DNA of 64,000 nt from Amaranthus tricolor (GCF_026212465.1 NC_080058.1:10371363-10435362); one strand, 5' to 3'; positions 35,797 through 48,567 are shown, counted from the first letter of the stretch. Numbers and translations are program-made. Notes: generated from the letters alone by a model not told the origin.

Positions 35797-38700
35797 TTGA
35801 GGATAGGAAAGGTTGTGTTTCCTAGCGACTTGTATGTGTTAGATATGGAAGGTTTAGAAGTAATTTTGGGGATGGATTGGCTGGGAAGGTATAAGGCCAC
35901 TATTGAATGCAGAGAGCAGAGAGTTTTGTTGGAAGGACCACGAGGAGAAAGCGTTAGATATAGGAAGTTTCCCAAGGGACCCAGGTCGAATTTGGTATCG
36001 ACCTTAGAATTGCAAAGGCTTGTGAGGCAAGGACACCCTTTGTATTTGTGTCATATCAGCCAGGGGGATAAGAAAGATGGAAATCCCCAGGATATTGCTG
36101 TGGTGAATGCATTTTGGATGTTTTTCCGGACGAGATTCCCGGAATGCCACCTCAACGGGAAATTGACTTCACGATTGACTTGGTACCGGGGACTGGACCG
36201 ATTTCTAAGGCCCCTTATCGTATGGCTCCAAAGGAGATGGAGGAGTTGAAGTCTCAACTTGAAGAATTGTTGGATAAAGGTTATATTCGACCTAGTGTTT
36301 CACCTTGGGGCGCTCCAGTTCTGTTTGTGAGAAAAAAAGATGGTAGTTTAAGGTTATGCATTGATTACAGGGAGTTAAACAAGGTAACAGTTAAGAATAA
36401 ATACCCGTTGCCCCGGATAGATGACTTGTTTGATCAATTGAGAGGAGCCGGGATCTTTTCGAAGATTGATTTAAGATCGGGTTACCACCAGCTAAGAATA
36501 GCTGAAGGGGATATACATAAAACCGCATTCAGAACACGTTATGGACATTATGAGTTCACAGTGATGCCGTTTAGGTTGACAAATGCTCCAGCCGCGTTCA
36601 TGTGCTTAATGAACCAAGTGTTTAGTGCGTACTTGGATAAATTCGTCGTTATCTTTATCGATGATATTTTGGTCTATTCGAAAGACCGAGAAGAACATCA
36701 GGAACATCTACGATTTGTCCTGCAAACCCTGCGAGAAAATAAGTTGTACGCGAAGTTGTCAAGTGTGAATTTTGGTTGGATAAGGTATCATTTTTGGGTC
36801 ATTTTGTCTCTAAGGAAGGTATTTCGGTGGACCCGGTAAAGGTGGAGGCAGTTCGAAGTTGGCCGTCACCTAAGAACGTCACCGAGGTACGAAGTTTCCT
36901 AGGTTTGGCCGGGTATTATCGTCGTTTTGTTAAGGATTTTTCGCGTATTGCTCGGCCCATGACCTCGTTAATGAAGAAAGAGAAGAGGTTCCAATGGACG
37001 GATGAATGTGAACAGGCCTTCATGACTTTGAAGGAAAGGTTAACTACGGCTCCTGTTCTTACTCTACCTGACCCTAAGTTGGATTATACTGTTTACAGTG
37101 ACGCGTCGAAGAAAGGGTTGGGTTGTGTTCTGATGCAGGACCGTAAGGTGATTGCTTATACATCTCGACAACTGAAGGTACATGAAGTTAATTATTCGAC
37201 CCATGATCTGGAGTTAGCCGCTATAGTTTTCGCTCTCAAGATATGGCGGCATTACTTGTATGGCGTTAAGTGTAGGATTTACACTGATCATCAGAGTCTG
37301 AAATATCTCTATACACAACCTGACTTAAACATGCGACAACGTCGGTGGTTAGAGTTGATGACAGATTATGATCTGGAGTTCGTATATCATGAGGGGCGAG
37401 CGAACTTGGTGGCCGATGCCTTGAGTAGGAAGTCTAGTCACTCGCTGTCTACCTTGGACGGAGTTGAAGAGTTGCATCGGGATTTTGCTAGACTGAACTT
37501 GGAAGTGGTACGTAATGGTGAACTATAGGGATGTCTGAACGCCTTGGCTATTCGACCTTCCTTCTTGAGGAAATTTTGAATTCTCAGGATAAAGACCCGA
37601 AACTCTTGAAATTAAAGGACCAAGCACGGGAAGGAACAGCAGAGGGATTCCTTGTCCATGAAGATGGAAGCTTGAGGTTCAAGGGTCGTTGGTGTTTACC
37701 GACAGGGGAGGAGTCTTTGAAGGAACGTATTCTGGATGAAGCCCATTGTACGAAATTTTCAGTACATCCGGGTGGTGACAAGATGTACCAAGATCTCAAG
37801 TTAATGTTTTGGTGGTCGGGGATGAAGAAGGATATTGCAGAATATGTCTCACGCTGCCTGACCTGTCAGAAGGTTAAAAGTGAGCATAAGAGACCAGGAG
37901 GGTTATTACAACCGTTAGAGACACTAGTATGGAAGTGGGATGATATCTCTATGGATTTTGTTGTGGGTTTACCTCGAACAAAAGCAGGTAATGATGCGTT
38001 ATGGGTTATAGTTGATCGTTTAACTAAATCGGCTCGTTTCATCCCTATTAATTGTCGCTGGGAGATGGAACAATTGGCACGAGCCTACATTAAGTATGTC
38101 GTACGATTCCACGGTGTACCCCGTACTATTGTGTCAGATAAAGACACACGATACCTGTCACAGTTTTGGCAAACCTTGCAACAGGCAATGGGTACAACGT
38201 TGCTCTATAGTACGTCGTTTCATCCGCAGACGGACGGACAGACAGAACGAACGAATCAGGTATTGGAAGATATGTTACGTGCTATTGTCATGGAGTGGCA
38301 AGGTTCATGGGATGAACATTTGGATCTAGTTGAGTTTTCTTATAACAACAGTTATCAAGCCTCTATACAGATGGCCCCATTCGAGGCTTTGTATGGGCGT
38401 CGTTGTCGTAGTCCGGTTTATTGGGACAATTTTACTGAAGCGGTGACCTTAGGACCTGATTTGTTGTTTCAGATGAATGAGAAGGTAAGGTTGATAAGAG
38501 ATCGGTTGAAAGCGGCACAGGATCGCCAAAAGTCGTATGCTGATTTGAAACGACGGCCTGAGGAGTTCACTGTGGGAGAACAGGTGTTACTCCGCGTATC
38601 ACCCATGCGCGGAGTAGTACGTTTTGGTGCTCGGGGAAAGTTGAGCCCTCGGTTCATAGGGCCTTATGAAGTTTTGGAACGTGTGGGTAAAGTGGCTTAT

Positions 38701-39012
38701 CGGTTAGCTCTTCCAAACTCTTTAGAAAAAGTACATGATGTATTTCATGTGTCTCAACTAAAGCGGTATCATGCCGCAGCCACTCATGTATTAGACCCTG
38801 AATCTTTAGATTTGGATGCATCTTTGTCGTACCCTGAGCAACCGGTTCGAATCTTGGATAAAAAGGTCCGTAGCTCTCGACGGAAGGATATAAGTATGGT
38901 AAAAGTACTGTGGTCAAATCACGAGCGTGAAGCGGCTACTTGGGAAACAGAAGACGCTATGCGAGAAAAGTACCCTCACCTTTTTCAGGTCAGTAGAGTT
39001 ACGGGGACGTAA
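35797..39012 (+). pseudogene. pol of the gypsy element: protease end, RT, RNase H, integrase, chromodomain
   Basis: Segments in order: protease C-terminus (LYVLDMEGLEVILGMDWL, to about 36110); RT from about 36117 ([50 protein letters not shown]; catalytic [14 protein letters not shown] at about 36640); RNase H ([35 protein letters not shown]); integrase from about 37570 with an HHCC finger (HPGGDKM...CLTCQK), DDE residues in MDFVVGLPRT, IVSDKDTRYLS and the NQVLEDML region, and GARGKLSPRFIGPYEVL; chromodomain at the C-terminus (VRILDKKVRSSRRKD, VLWSNHEREAATWE). Frameshifts at 36112-36115 (T run), 36761-36762 (A run) and 37557-37565, and a TAG at 37526-37528. The last frame, 37531-39012, is open for 493 codons. 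The chromodomain is thought to steer integration to heterochromatin in this group. Confidence 0.94.
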
Positions 39013-39017
39013 CTTCT

Positions 39018-39180
39018 TAAGGGGGGTAGAGGGCGATAGGAATTTCGCGCAAGGAGTGTTAAATCTTTGTTTTGGTAGTCGTGTTTTATGATGTGGAGTT
39101 ATAGTTGTGATAGCGTTTGTGTTCTATGTTTTCCGCTGCCACACAAGTTACGAGGACGTAACTTCTTTTAAGGGGGGTAG
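39018..39180 (+). other. Two polypurine-tract-like copies
   Basis: The word ACGTAACTTCTTAAGGGGGG followed by TAG (39007-39029) recurs as ACGTAACTTCTTTTAAGGGG then GGTAG (39157-39180). The second copy ends two bases before the 3' LTR and is the functional PPT by position; the first is 150 bp upstream. Confidence 0.8.
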
Positions 39181-39182
39181 TC

Positions 39183-41839
39183 TGTAACACCCCGTCATTT
39201 ATCGGGTTTAAAAATAAAATATAATATAATAAAATAAAATATAACAAAATAAAATAAATAAGTGATATTAAATTATATTATTTTACGTAGTTAATTATAA
39301 GTAACAAAGTGGGGTATTTTTAACGGTAACGAGTTTAATCGCATGACGTTTTGTTTCAATTGTAATAATAACACAATAATTACTCAATTAATTAAATGAT
39401 TAATTAAAAAAAAATAATAAGGGGGAATTCGGAAGGGGTGGCCGGTTATTGTGAGGAGGAATGGGAGGAGTTTGTAACTCCTCTCATAAGTGAGTATTAT
39501 GGCACATTAAGCTCACCTCTTAAGTGCCTATTAATTCTTAAGCATCATTTGAATTTCCTCACATTTCCTAAGCTTTCAAAGTGAACAAAATTCAGAAAAT
39601 TTTCCTCTTTTCTTGTTCTTGTTTCGGTATTCAAGAAGAAAAAAAAAAAAAAACTTTGTTCAATCCAATCTTCAAATCAAAGGGTAAGTAAGTTGAGTTG
39701 TTATTTATAAATTTTATTTATAAGAAATTCTAGTATGAGATTATATAATATTTCTTTCAATATGATGACATCCTATGACTTATTAGGAGGATTGAGTATT
39801 TTATATAAGTTTTCTTTAATAATCCTTTGATAAAATTGATTTGTTAAAAGGGTTAAATCATATTTCTGTTATGCAAATTTTCCTTGATTTACATTCTTTA
39901 ACAAAGTTTAAATTTGTTATAAGAATAAAGTCTATTCAAATGTTAAATTGAATTTATTTTACGATTTATATTTCTCTAACGAGATTTTAGTTTGTTAGAT
40001 GAAATTTTAAGTGTGTGGATTAAGTGATGTAATTATCCATGAGTTTATAAATCCTTTAACAAAATTTGATTTGTTTAAAGGATTGTCCTTATATATATAT
40101 ATGTTCGATTTTAAAAAAAAAAAATGTTGGTTTATGATTCTCTACAAAATTTAAATTTGATAAGAGGATCAAATATTTAATTTACTTATCATGGTTATGA
40201 AATTTTAAATGTTTTTGAAGATCTTGATGATGAGTATGTCTTAAGTTGTTAGCCTTATGTTTTTGATGATGGCTTAGATTGTTGATGGGACTGTGTATTG
40301 CCAAATGTGTGGAAATATCAAGTGGTTGTGTGATAGGAAATTGGTCTTGTTTGTTTTATTTTAGTAGAATGAAAATTCGGTTTCGGTTGGTATGTAGGTT
40401 ATGAGATTTAAAAAAAAAAAAAAAGAAAGGATTTAATAATTCGAATAATAAAATAATAAAAAAATAATAATTAAAGTAAAAGGGGATTCCGGACAGCAGC
40501 TGCTGCCTCGGTAGTGGCGCCCCGATCCGGGTATCGGGTGTGTTCCGTTGTGGTTTTATTTAACCGATGTGTTTTTAAACCTCGTTAAAACGCTTAAAAT
40601 AATTAAAAATAGTAATCGGATGCTAGAAATTATGAAATTTGGTACCCAAGATAATTGATGCGTTCCGGACGCAGCGGTGAAGTCGGATTTTTAATTTGAA
40701 TTTTCTAAACTGTCCGATTTGGCCATAAAAGTTTCTGGTCAGAATGGGAATTTTGGAGCGAACATGAATTGGATGAAAACATTTGAAATTATCAAGTCTT
40801 TGTGATATTTTAGTAGTATGGAGTGGATTGTTTGTGAAAACCCGTTATTAAACGTGGTCGTTTTGTGTGTTTGTTAATTAGGACCTCGATTCATAAGAGG
40901 GTGAAATTCTTGTCGTGCTTGAACGTTGTTTGGAATTGCTGTGCTTAAAGGTACACGCTTAGACCATACTGTTTATATGGTTGTGCAAGTAATGTTGTTT
41001 TATTCCTAATCAAGGCATTGTAATCACATAAGGTTTAGACACCTCAAATAAAATGAAATGATTATGTGGAAATTGAGAATTTATGGAGATGTTACCCAGA
41101 AGGGTTAACAAATAAATTGGAAAACTATCAACTATTTTTCCCATGGCATTCAGGGATCTTTATGGTCACCATGGGGGTATGCATACTTAGCCTTTGGCGA
41201 CCCGAACAGGACGGGCAACGTCTTAGGTAGGTGGTTGCCTTGGGATTAGCTCTCCTAAGTGTATTCCACCAAAACAAATTGGAAATATGACTTGCACGAC
41301 CCGCACATGTCGGGCAACGTTGCAAGGTTGGAAATAATGAACAAAGATTACATAATAGAGCCTTTGCATGCTAGGGTAAACACAATGCTTGTATTCAACC
41401 TGTTTAATATATGTATGAAGTCTCTGACGTGTATTGGTTGTTCTTTGGAACCTGCTACGTGTTATCATACGACGTGCAGCAGGTTAATCGCAGGAGGGGG
41501 CTGGAGTGAGGATTCAGCTTAGAACCCGTAACTATCAAGTCTAGACTTACTTTGTAATGAGTCTAAATAATTCAGTTTATGTAACCAAAGTTTGTGATGT
41601 TTTCTTTTATCTCGTACAATTTTAGTTAGTCTAGAGGCCGATGGGCTCTCGAGTTGTATGTAAAGACTTCCGCTGTTTGTTTGGTTTTGTTTTGTTTAGC
41701 GCTATTTTCTTTGTTGACCATATTCCTTTACCGTTGGAACGTTGACGATCCGAGTAAGGATGAGTTTTCTTGCGTCCGTTTGTGAGCCGGATTCATGTTC
41801 TCACATGATATTCCAGGTCACTTAAACCGGGCCGTTACA
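39183..41839 (+). repeat. 3' LTR of the Ty3-gypsy element
   Basis: 2657 bp; offset from the 5' LTR is 8329 at the start and 8327 at the end, entirely explained by A-run lengths. Ends GGGCCGTTACA, followed by the GTTAA duplication. Confidence 0.96.
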
Positions 41840-41961
41840 GTTAATCAATAGAGCGAGAGTTTAAGATTAACATGATCATATTTAATCACACAATTAATCC
41901 AACTTTTCATAGATACTAATAAGAGTTTGATCATACAAGAGTTTAAGAGATTCACAACACC
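41840..41961 (+). mobile_element. Old gypsy-type LTR, continuation, 3'-truncated
   Basis: GTTAATCAATAGAGCGAGAGTTT onward matches 43782-43905 of the solo LTR downstream. Similarity ends about 41961, so the last ~200 bp of this LTR are missing and gag-like sequence follows almost at once. Confidence 0.8.
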
Positions 41962-42536
41962 CTCATCACCAAATCCCAGATTGGTTACTTGCCCAATCCT
42001 TTTATGTAAGGTTGTTTGATGGGCATAAATCCTCATTTAACACTGCTTGCAATGGCGTTATGGATTCTAAGTCGCCTGAGAAAGTTTTGTGACTCTTTGA
42101 GACCATGGCAAAAAATGGTTTCCCTTGGGGTAATGAGAGAGATCGAACATGACAAAGAAGTACTAATACCGACAATGAGGCTATCAAGGCTCTCACAAAA
42201 TAGATGGTCGTTCTATCTGAACACATGGCCAAGGTAAGTATGGTAAATATTATTTTCAGTTCTTCCGTTAATAATGTTTCTATGTGTGATACTTGTGGTG
42301 TTTTTGGCCACTGTTTAAGCATATGCCTCCAAATTTACGAGGAGGCAAATGTTTTGTACAATAGGCCACCTAACGATCCTTTCTCTAACGCACATAATCG
42401 AGGCACTTAAAACCATCCAAAATTTTCATACAAGAGCCCTAATATGTTAAACCCACCACCATATTAACTGCCACACAACCCACCATGGTTTATGACACGA
42501 CCTAAGTAGTCAAACCATCCACCTCCACAGCACCAC
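41962..42536 (+). pseudogene. Athila-like gypsy gag remnant, upstream part
   Basis: Frames with many stops and shifts still show the gag of the Athila/Tat type: FDGHKSSFNTACNGVMDSKS, PEKV-LFETMAKNGFPWGNE, EAIKALT, VVLSEHMAKVSMVN, then a zinc-knuckle-like CDTCGVFGHCLSICLQ (about 42286-42333), NRPPNDPFSNAHNRG and a Pro-rich tail. The segment is cut at 42536 by a solo LTR and continues at 44102. Non-functional. Confidence 0.75.
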
Positions 42537-44101
42537 TGATAAGTGCAATTATTTGCACTTATTTGTATCATTTTATACTCCTTAATGATGGTCGTTGCCA
42601 GTAATTTCGTGCTTATGTTGAAGATTTATGATATATTACTCATTTTGGTTATTTAGGTTGATTTTGAGTGGTTTTGATTGTTTTAAGCATAATTCTTGTG
42701 GTTTAAATAATGACGGAGTTTACTACGGAGATTTTAGCTCGGGTGAAGATATTCTACAAAGAAAATGAGCAAAAATGTAGAAGAGTGTTTATAATGCAAA
42801 AGTTTTGAGGTGAAATTTGATACATGTCTACGCTTTTGGCCATAACTTTTAATACAAAGATTTCATGAATGTAAGGTTTGTGGCATTGGAAACTAGAATT
42901 CAAGAGATTTCCAACGGTATATTATATGCCCAATTCCAACAGCCGAGCAAGAAATGGCGAACGTTTGAAGTTGTTGAACCAAACGTCGAGCTTTTATGTT
43001 GTTTTTGGTGCAGCCGACTTGGCTTTGTCTCTGTTTTGCTGCACGGGATTTTTATCCCTTTAATCTTTGAATTAGCCTTTAGGGTTAAGTCCTTATTAGT
43101 GTAAATAGGCCCTAAAAAACTGATTAGGGTCTCTTCTTCTTCTCCTTCTCCGCTCCTCTTCCATCTCTTTTAGACTAATCTTATTAGTTTTTGCTCTTTA
43201 ATTCTTCCTATAGTTTTAGCATTTTCATGAAGTTTGCCATTAATCTTCCTTCAAGGATTGTAAGTTTCTTTTAGTCTTTTAATTTCCTTTGCATTTTAAT
43301 TCCTTGTATTAGTTTTAATCCTTCATTAGTGAACCTTAATTATTATCATCAATCTTCCTTTAATTAAAATTAGTTTTGTTCTTCATTTATTGTTCTTTGA
43401 ATTAATTGTTGTGTTCTTTGGTATTATTGCTTCTGTTGAATTTGTCATTATTATCATATTCATCCATGTCTAGTATCATCTTAGGATTTGTGTTTATTGC
43501 TTTCACCATGAATAGGGAGTAGATCTATATTCTAGGGTTAGGGATTAAACCTATAAGTCAAGTATGATTTGATTTTTGAAGGTGTCTATGAAATTAGGAT
43601 TAAAGTGGTTGAATTATGCTAATAACCCTAAATTAAATATGTTTTTTCGGACTAGTCAATAGAACTAGCATGTGAGATTAGGATCGACTTTGCTTTAGGA
43701 TAAATTTTAGTTAAATTCTTATTAATTCGTTCAATAAAACTAGCGTGTGAGAATTGAATTAGTAAGGTCTAAATCTAATAGTTAATCAACAGAGCGAGAG
43801 TTTGAGATTAACAAGATCGTGTTTAACCACGTAGTTAATCCAACATCTCATAGACACTAATGAGAATTTGATCATACAAGACTTTAGGGGATTCTCGACA
43901 ACCTAGATCTCTTCATTATATAGTTTTAATCCATATTTCTTATTGCATTTGTAGTTGATAGCTAAACAACCAACCAAACATTTTTCTCCTTGAGCAATAT
44001 AATTAGTAGAGATTAGCAAGTTTCTTATCCTAACTTCCTTGTGTTCGACCCGTGACTACACGTATACCGTGCGCTTGCGGTTAAATAAAAGTTGCACATC
44101 A
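42537..44101 (+). mobile_element. Gypsy-type solo LTR with ACCAC target duplication
   Basis: 1565 bp, TGATAAGTGCAATTATTTGC...GTTGCACATCA. Flanked by ACCAC at 42532-42536 and 44102-44106. No internal region remains, so it arose by LTR-LTR recombination after insertion into the gag remnant. Same family as 29620-30853. Confidence 0.93.
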
Positions 44102-44280
44102 ACCACCACCATCAACCCTCTAATGTAGAGTCACAATTATAGAGCTTATAAATTTAATGCAGGCACATATACAGTCAAGCAGCGAGCATATAAAGATGCT
44201 AGAGACTCAAGTCACACAGTTGTCTCAATAGAAATATATGCATGCTCCTAATCAAGTTCCAAGATACACTACAACATAAT
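44102..44280 (+). pseudogene. Athila-like gag remnant, downstream part
   Basis: Picks up the Pro/His-rich linker interrupted by the solo LTR and continues to a degenerate KMLETQVTQLSQ-like coiled coil and a HAPNQVP-like word (about 44200-44262). Confidence 0.65.
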
Positions 44281-45116
44281 ATACTTTTACTGGGATATAT
44301 TTAGTAGTATTTAATTAAAATGTCACTATTTTAAATTTTTAATGATATATATAATAAATTTTGATATATATTGTGAATTTAGTGAGCAGGATATAAAAAT
44401 GATGCAAGGGAATTAAGTAAAAGTATCAATCAAGCTCCTATTAAAGCCCACCAAATGTGCTAGCTTTATATTGTCTAATCTCACTTTATTTTTTGTGCAA
44501 ACCTACCACTATTTCCAAATATAGTAGCCAGGCGCATGTAACAGAATGAGTATCCTATTTGTGTTTGTATTACATGACCCCTCTGAACAACCATTCGCCA
44601 GATGGAAGCTACAAAATATACTTGGGTCGCATATGTTTTTCTATCAAATGCATATAAAATCTTTTTATTTTTATATATCAATAATCCCTAATCTTCAATA
44701 TATGCTTTAAATATATTAAGTAGTATTAATACAAACATATTCAAGAGCACAATGAGAGGTGCCTCGTAAATTCTAATCCTCAAATGAGGGAATTTTTCTA
44801 TAAAAGTGCAATAAATTATTCCCTCCAAGTATAAGACATCATTATCCATAAATTGGTCGCAAAAGATATTTTCTTTAGTTAGGAATGAAAATATTTGACT
44901 TTTCTATTTGTATGTAGCGAAATAAATTTTGAGTTTTATAAATTTATTATATTTTATTATTTTGATAGAATAGAATATATCTCTATAGTTAAGTTAGAAA
45001 AAAGTGATTAATACTTGATGTATGTAGTTGATGTGAATCGAACATTTATAACAAGGATTTATTAAGAGGGTTAAAGAAACAATCACTTAATCACGCCTAT
45101 GGTAACGCATGATTCT

Positions 45117-45165
<49 letters not shown>

Positions 45166-45301
45166 GAATATATAATAAAGATTACAATTACAAATTACAA
45201 ACAAATTAGAACTTGTACGTATTCTTTTTGTGATGGCTATGAACTTCTCCTATGCGGTCCCCTGCATTTCTTAGTTCTTAAGTCAAAGAGAACAATTATA
45301 C
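44281..45301. other. Intergenic stretch with (AT)n at 45122-45162
   Basis: CACTACAACATAA at 44268 resembles a CACTA terminus but no partner end was found. The rest is AT-rich without recognisable genes. Confidence 0.5.
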
Positions 45302-45572
45302 TGTGATATCTCAGATTTAGCTTGAAATAGGATTGATAGACTACTCATATCAACAAGGTGCATCTTCTTTTCTAGGGAGCCCATTTATTAAAAACTCCAC
45401 AATTAAGCGTACTTTGTGCGGAGCAATTTTAGGATAGGTGACATCCTAAAAAATTTTCCCGGGCGTGCACGAGTGAGGCCTAAGTGCGCTGGAAAGACTT
45501 GTGTTGATCTATGGGGTCAGTCTACAGTCTTCATGAGTAGTCACCAGTGGTTCATCGAGCCGGGGTGTTACA
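45302..45572 (+). mobile_element. Cassandra TRIM solo LTR (5S rRNA-derived), TSD TATAC
   Basis: 271 bp from TGTGATATCTCAG to GGGGTGTTACA. The middle (about 45355-45472) is a degenerate 5S rRNA gene: AAAACTCCACAATTAAGCGT, GGAGCAATTTTAGGATAGGT and the 3' GTGCACG. Perfect 5-bp duplication TATAC at 45297-45301 and 45573-45577. One LTR only, no PBS downstream, so a solo LTR. Cassandra elements carry 5S promoters in their LTRs; here the internal promoter is partly eroded. Confidence 0.93.
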
Positions 45573-45577
45573 TATAC

Positions 45578-48567
45578 TACCTTTGTTCTTTAAATCTTGC
45601 ACCATTTGAGTTATCTCTTCCCCCACTGCACAACTTTATTCATTTTCAATTAAATCAATTGTTAATATCTCTATTTATATATGTTTATCAAAAAATTATA
45701 GAAACTATAAATTAATATATTTTAGATCGAGACAACTTAAACAAAATCTCATATGACTATATTTTAAATTATAAATAAAAATAATAGAATAGTCAAATTT
45801 TGCTAATAAATAGTGCTCGGTGGATAAATGGAATAAGGTTTAAATAACGGAGAAAGGAGTAAATTAGAAGGAGTATATGCTAAAATTTGAAAATCTAAAT
45901 TGGCAATTTAATAATGAGAAAATGTGCAAATGATCTAATGACAACTCTTTTGTTCAGGAAAACGTCCAAAAAGAAAATTTTTAGAGATTTCCGGTGATTT
46001 TATTCCAAAGAGGCAAAGATAAGAAAATGCTTATGTAGTAAATTTAATCATGTGCAAGTGCAACACTTATTTACTAGCAAATATTGATCATAGAATCCGA
46101 CCACAATAAGAAACACAAAATCTTAGGTGGTAGTGTATCACTTGTGACATATATTTTATTGGACCAATTTGATTATCTAATTTTTTTTATTAATTTAAAG
46201 ATTTAAAAGGTTAGTTTTAAAATTTAAATTATTGTTTGAAGACTTAAAAGATTAATTATAAGGCTACAATATCGATATTTTAAGTCAAAGAATTTGATAA
46301 TTTAAGATTTTATGCCAATTACAAGACTTTAAAGATCATTCGAAGACTTAAAAGAGCAATTACAAAGTTTAAAATTCTCATTTCAATCTCAAAGTAGAAT
46401 GATTCAAACATTAAAATTAATATTAAAAATTTTTAAACACTTTATATCTTGTAATTGATTTTTTAAGTTTTGGAATTTCTCTTTCAAGTCTTAACATTAG
46501 TATTTTAGAATTTGTAAAAATATAACATATTTACTGGGTCAGTTGTACGTCATAGGTCGTTTCACTGGAAAGTTTCTAAAGGAACATTTAGACGAATCCT
46601 TATGGATCAAGACTTTTGTTTTATTTGAAGGATCCTGCTAGTGGTGTCTTAAAGCGTTTATTAATAGGGATAAAACTAATTTTATATTGAAATTACAATA
46701 ATTTTAAACTTTCAAATATATAAACAATAACTTCTTTTCTTTTGTCATTTTTGGGCCTTTTAGTTAATGGTAAACAACTTGATTTTTTTTTCTAGTTCTT
46801 TTTTCATTTATGTTTAAAATAAACCTTAATCTTTCTATCCATTGAAGAGTCATTATATCATTTTAATGGGGATTTTTATTCATGTATTTGATTATTAATT
46901 AAGTCTCTAAATGTGAGAGTTTAGGGTCGTACTTTTAGTTTAATGACTATGGTTGATTTTTCGACCAAGATTCGTTACGGCATCAAGGAATTAAGAGCTC
47001 CATTTTGCATCTATAAAAAATTATATCTGATTCAGTTTTGTAAAATAAATGAGTCTTGTTAATTCCTATATAAATGACAATTAATTCTTTAATGAATGAA
47101 TTAATTTGGTTTCAAAAATAAATAAATAGCATCCTGTATTAGGGCTCATGTTTGAATTAATTGAACTTTCTCTGTCCTTAAGAGTTTGATAATATTTTTA
47201 GTTTTATCACTTTTAATTTATAACATTTCTATTTAGATAATCCTCCCTTATATTTACTTTGATTCATTTCTTTTAACTTTTCTTTAATTTATCAATCCTA
47301 AAAAGCCTAATTTTAAGGGCCCCACCACCTTATTAATTCTATGTACACCTTCTGTCATATCAATTTAACCACAATGACAATTGTTAGGAATTAAGAAACT
47401 ACGAAAAATAGGTAAACTATTAAAGAATATTAATTATAACCAATAATAAAAATAAGAAAATTTAAAAAAGACGGTCTAAAAATAAAAAGTTAAGCAAATT
47501 TATCACAGACATACAATAATAGGGTATTGTATAAATTTCGTATAGAGACTAGAGAGGGGGCATAAAGAAAGGAATCCTCTCCCTTACTTTTGTCCCTATA
47601 CCAAAGTAGCAGTACTACATGATATTCCATAGCAAAAGCAATGTTCTTAGCTCCCGCTTGAATACTTGGATCGACTTCTCTCTCTTAACTAAAATCACTA
47701 GATTAAAGGAATTTCCATCACCTTAGGAAGTGGCCACAAATTATCTCTTATATTATCATGTGATCTCAAGAATATTCCACCAAAATTAATAATTGAAAGC
47801 TATAATTATTTTGTTTTAATAAATTTACTAATAATTACACAAAATTACTTTAAAAGTAAACCATTTATCCTAAATTGGTATGAGGTTGATATCAAATAAG
47901 TAAGCAATCACCTCATGTAAGGAAGTTATTGTGTGGCCTACCACTATACATTCCAAAAATTTTAGGAAAATTCTATTAATAAACTCTATTATTTCTCCAT
48001 AAGGTCGTTTCTGAGGAAAATTTGAAAGTGCAACTGTCTAAGGTCCAAGTTATAAAGAGGTTCAAATTGAGTTAATCTTTATTATTAAAGTTTGGTTTGT
48101 GCATAAATACTTTATCATTGAATGATCTTAAATTTGTATATTTATTTAACATTAATATTAATGAAAAAAAATTATATAATACATAGTTGGGAAAAAAAAT
48201 CGAAATTTTACTTATACTAAAACCCTTTTTTATATTTTGCTTAGGGCTTAAAAATAGTCAGAAACAACACTATTTCCCGGCCACTTAAAATACACTCTGA
48301 TTATTAATATCAAAACTATGATTACCTTTTACGGTTTGAGAGTTATTCAACAGCGATAATTCTTTCTAAAGTACAAATGTACAATCGTAACACTTAATTT
48401 CTATAGTGTTGATTGATAATTCAATGTATTTTATGCGGATAAAAAATAATTACATATATTAATATTAAAATGTTCGAAATATTATAGATGGGAATTAAGA
48501 TATTCTTAAATTTTAGACCACCCAATATATTTTTCCTTGTCTATCACTATCAAACCCTTAAAAAATC
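45578..48567. other. Long AT-rich intergenic stretch
   Basis: No coding frame. Imperfect AGACTTAAAAGATTAATTA-like words repeat between 46190 and 46400 (alternating ACTTAAAAG/ATTTAAAAG), giving a loose minisatellite. Nothing else recognised. Confidence 0.5.

Larger units (their letters stand above)
30854..41839 (+). mobile_element. Full-length Ty3-gypsy chromovirus (Tekay/Del-like)
   Basis: 10,986 bp with two 2.66 kb LTRs (TGTAACACC...GTTACA), flanked by a perfect GTTAA duplication (30849-30853 and 41840-41844). PBS for tRNA-iMet, gag with CCHC knuckles, protease, reverse transcriptase, RNase H, integrase and a C-terminal chromodomain occur in the gypsy order; the chromodomain and long LTRs starting TGTAACACC point to the Tekay/Del branch. 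The two LTRs differ, as far as I compared them, only in the length of poly(A) runs, so the insertion is young; yet the coding region holds three nonsense codons and four frameshifts. Confidence 0.96.

Noticed and set aside
44268..44310. CACTACAACATAATATAC, like a CACTA terminus
   Set aside because: No inverted partner with a matching 3-bp duplication was found downstream.
45355..45472. 5S rRNA gene
   Set aside because: Strongly degenerate and embedded in an LTR with TG...CA ends and target duplication; it is the 5S-derived part of Cassandra. The same holds at 63330-63444.
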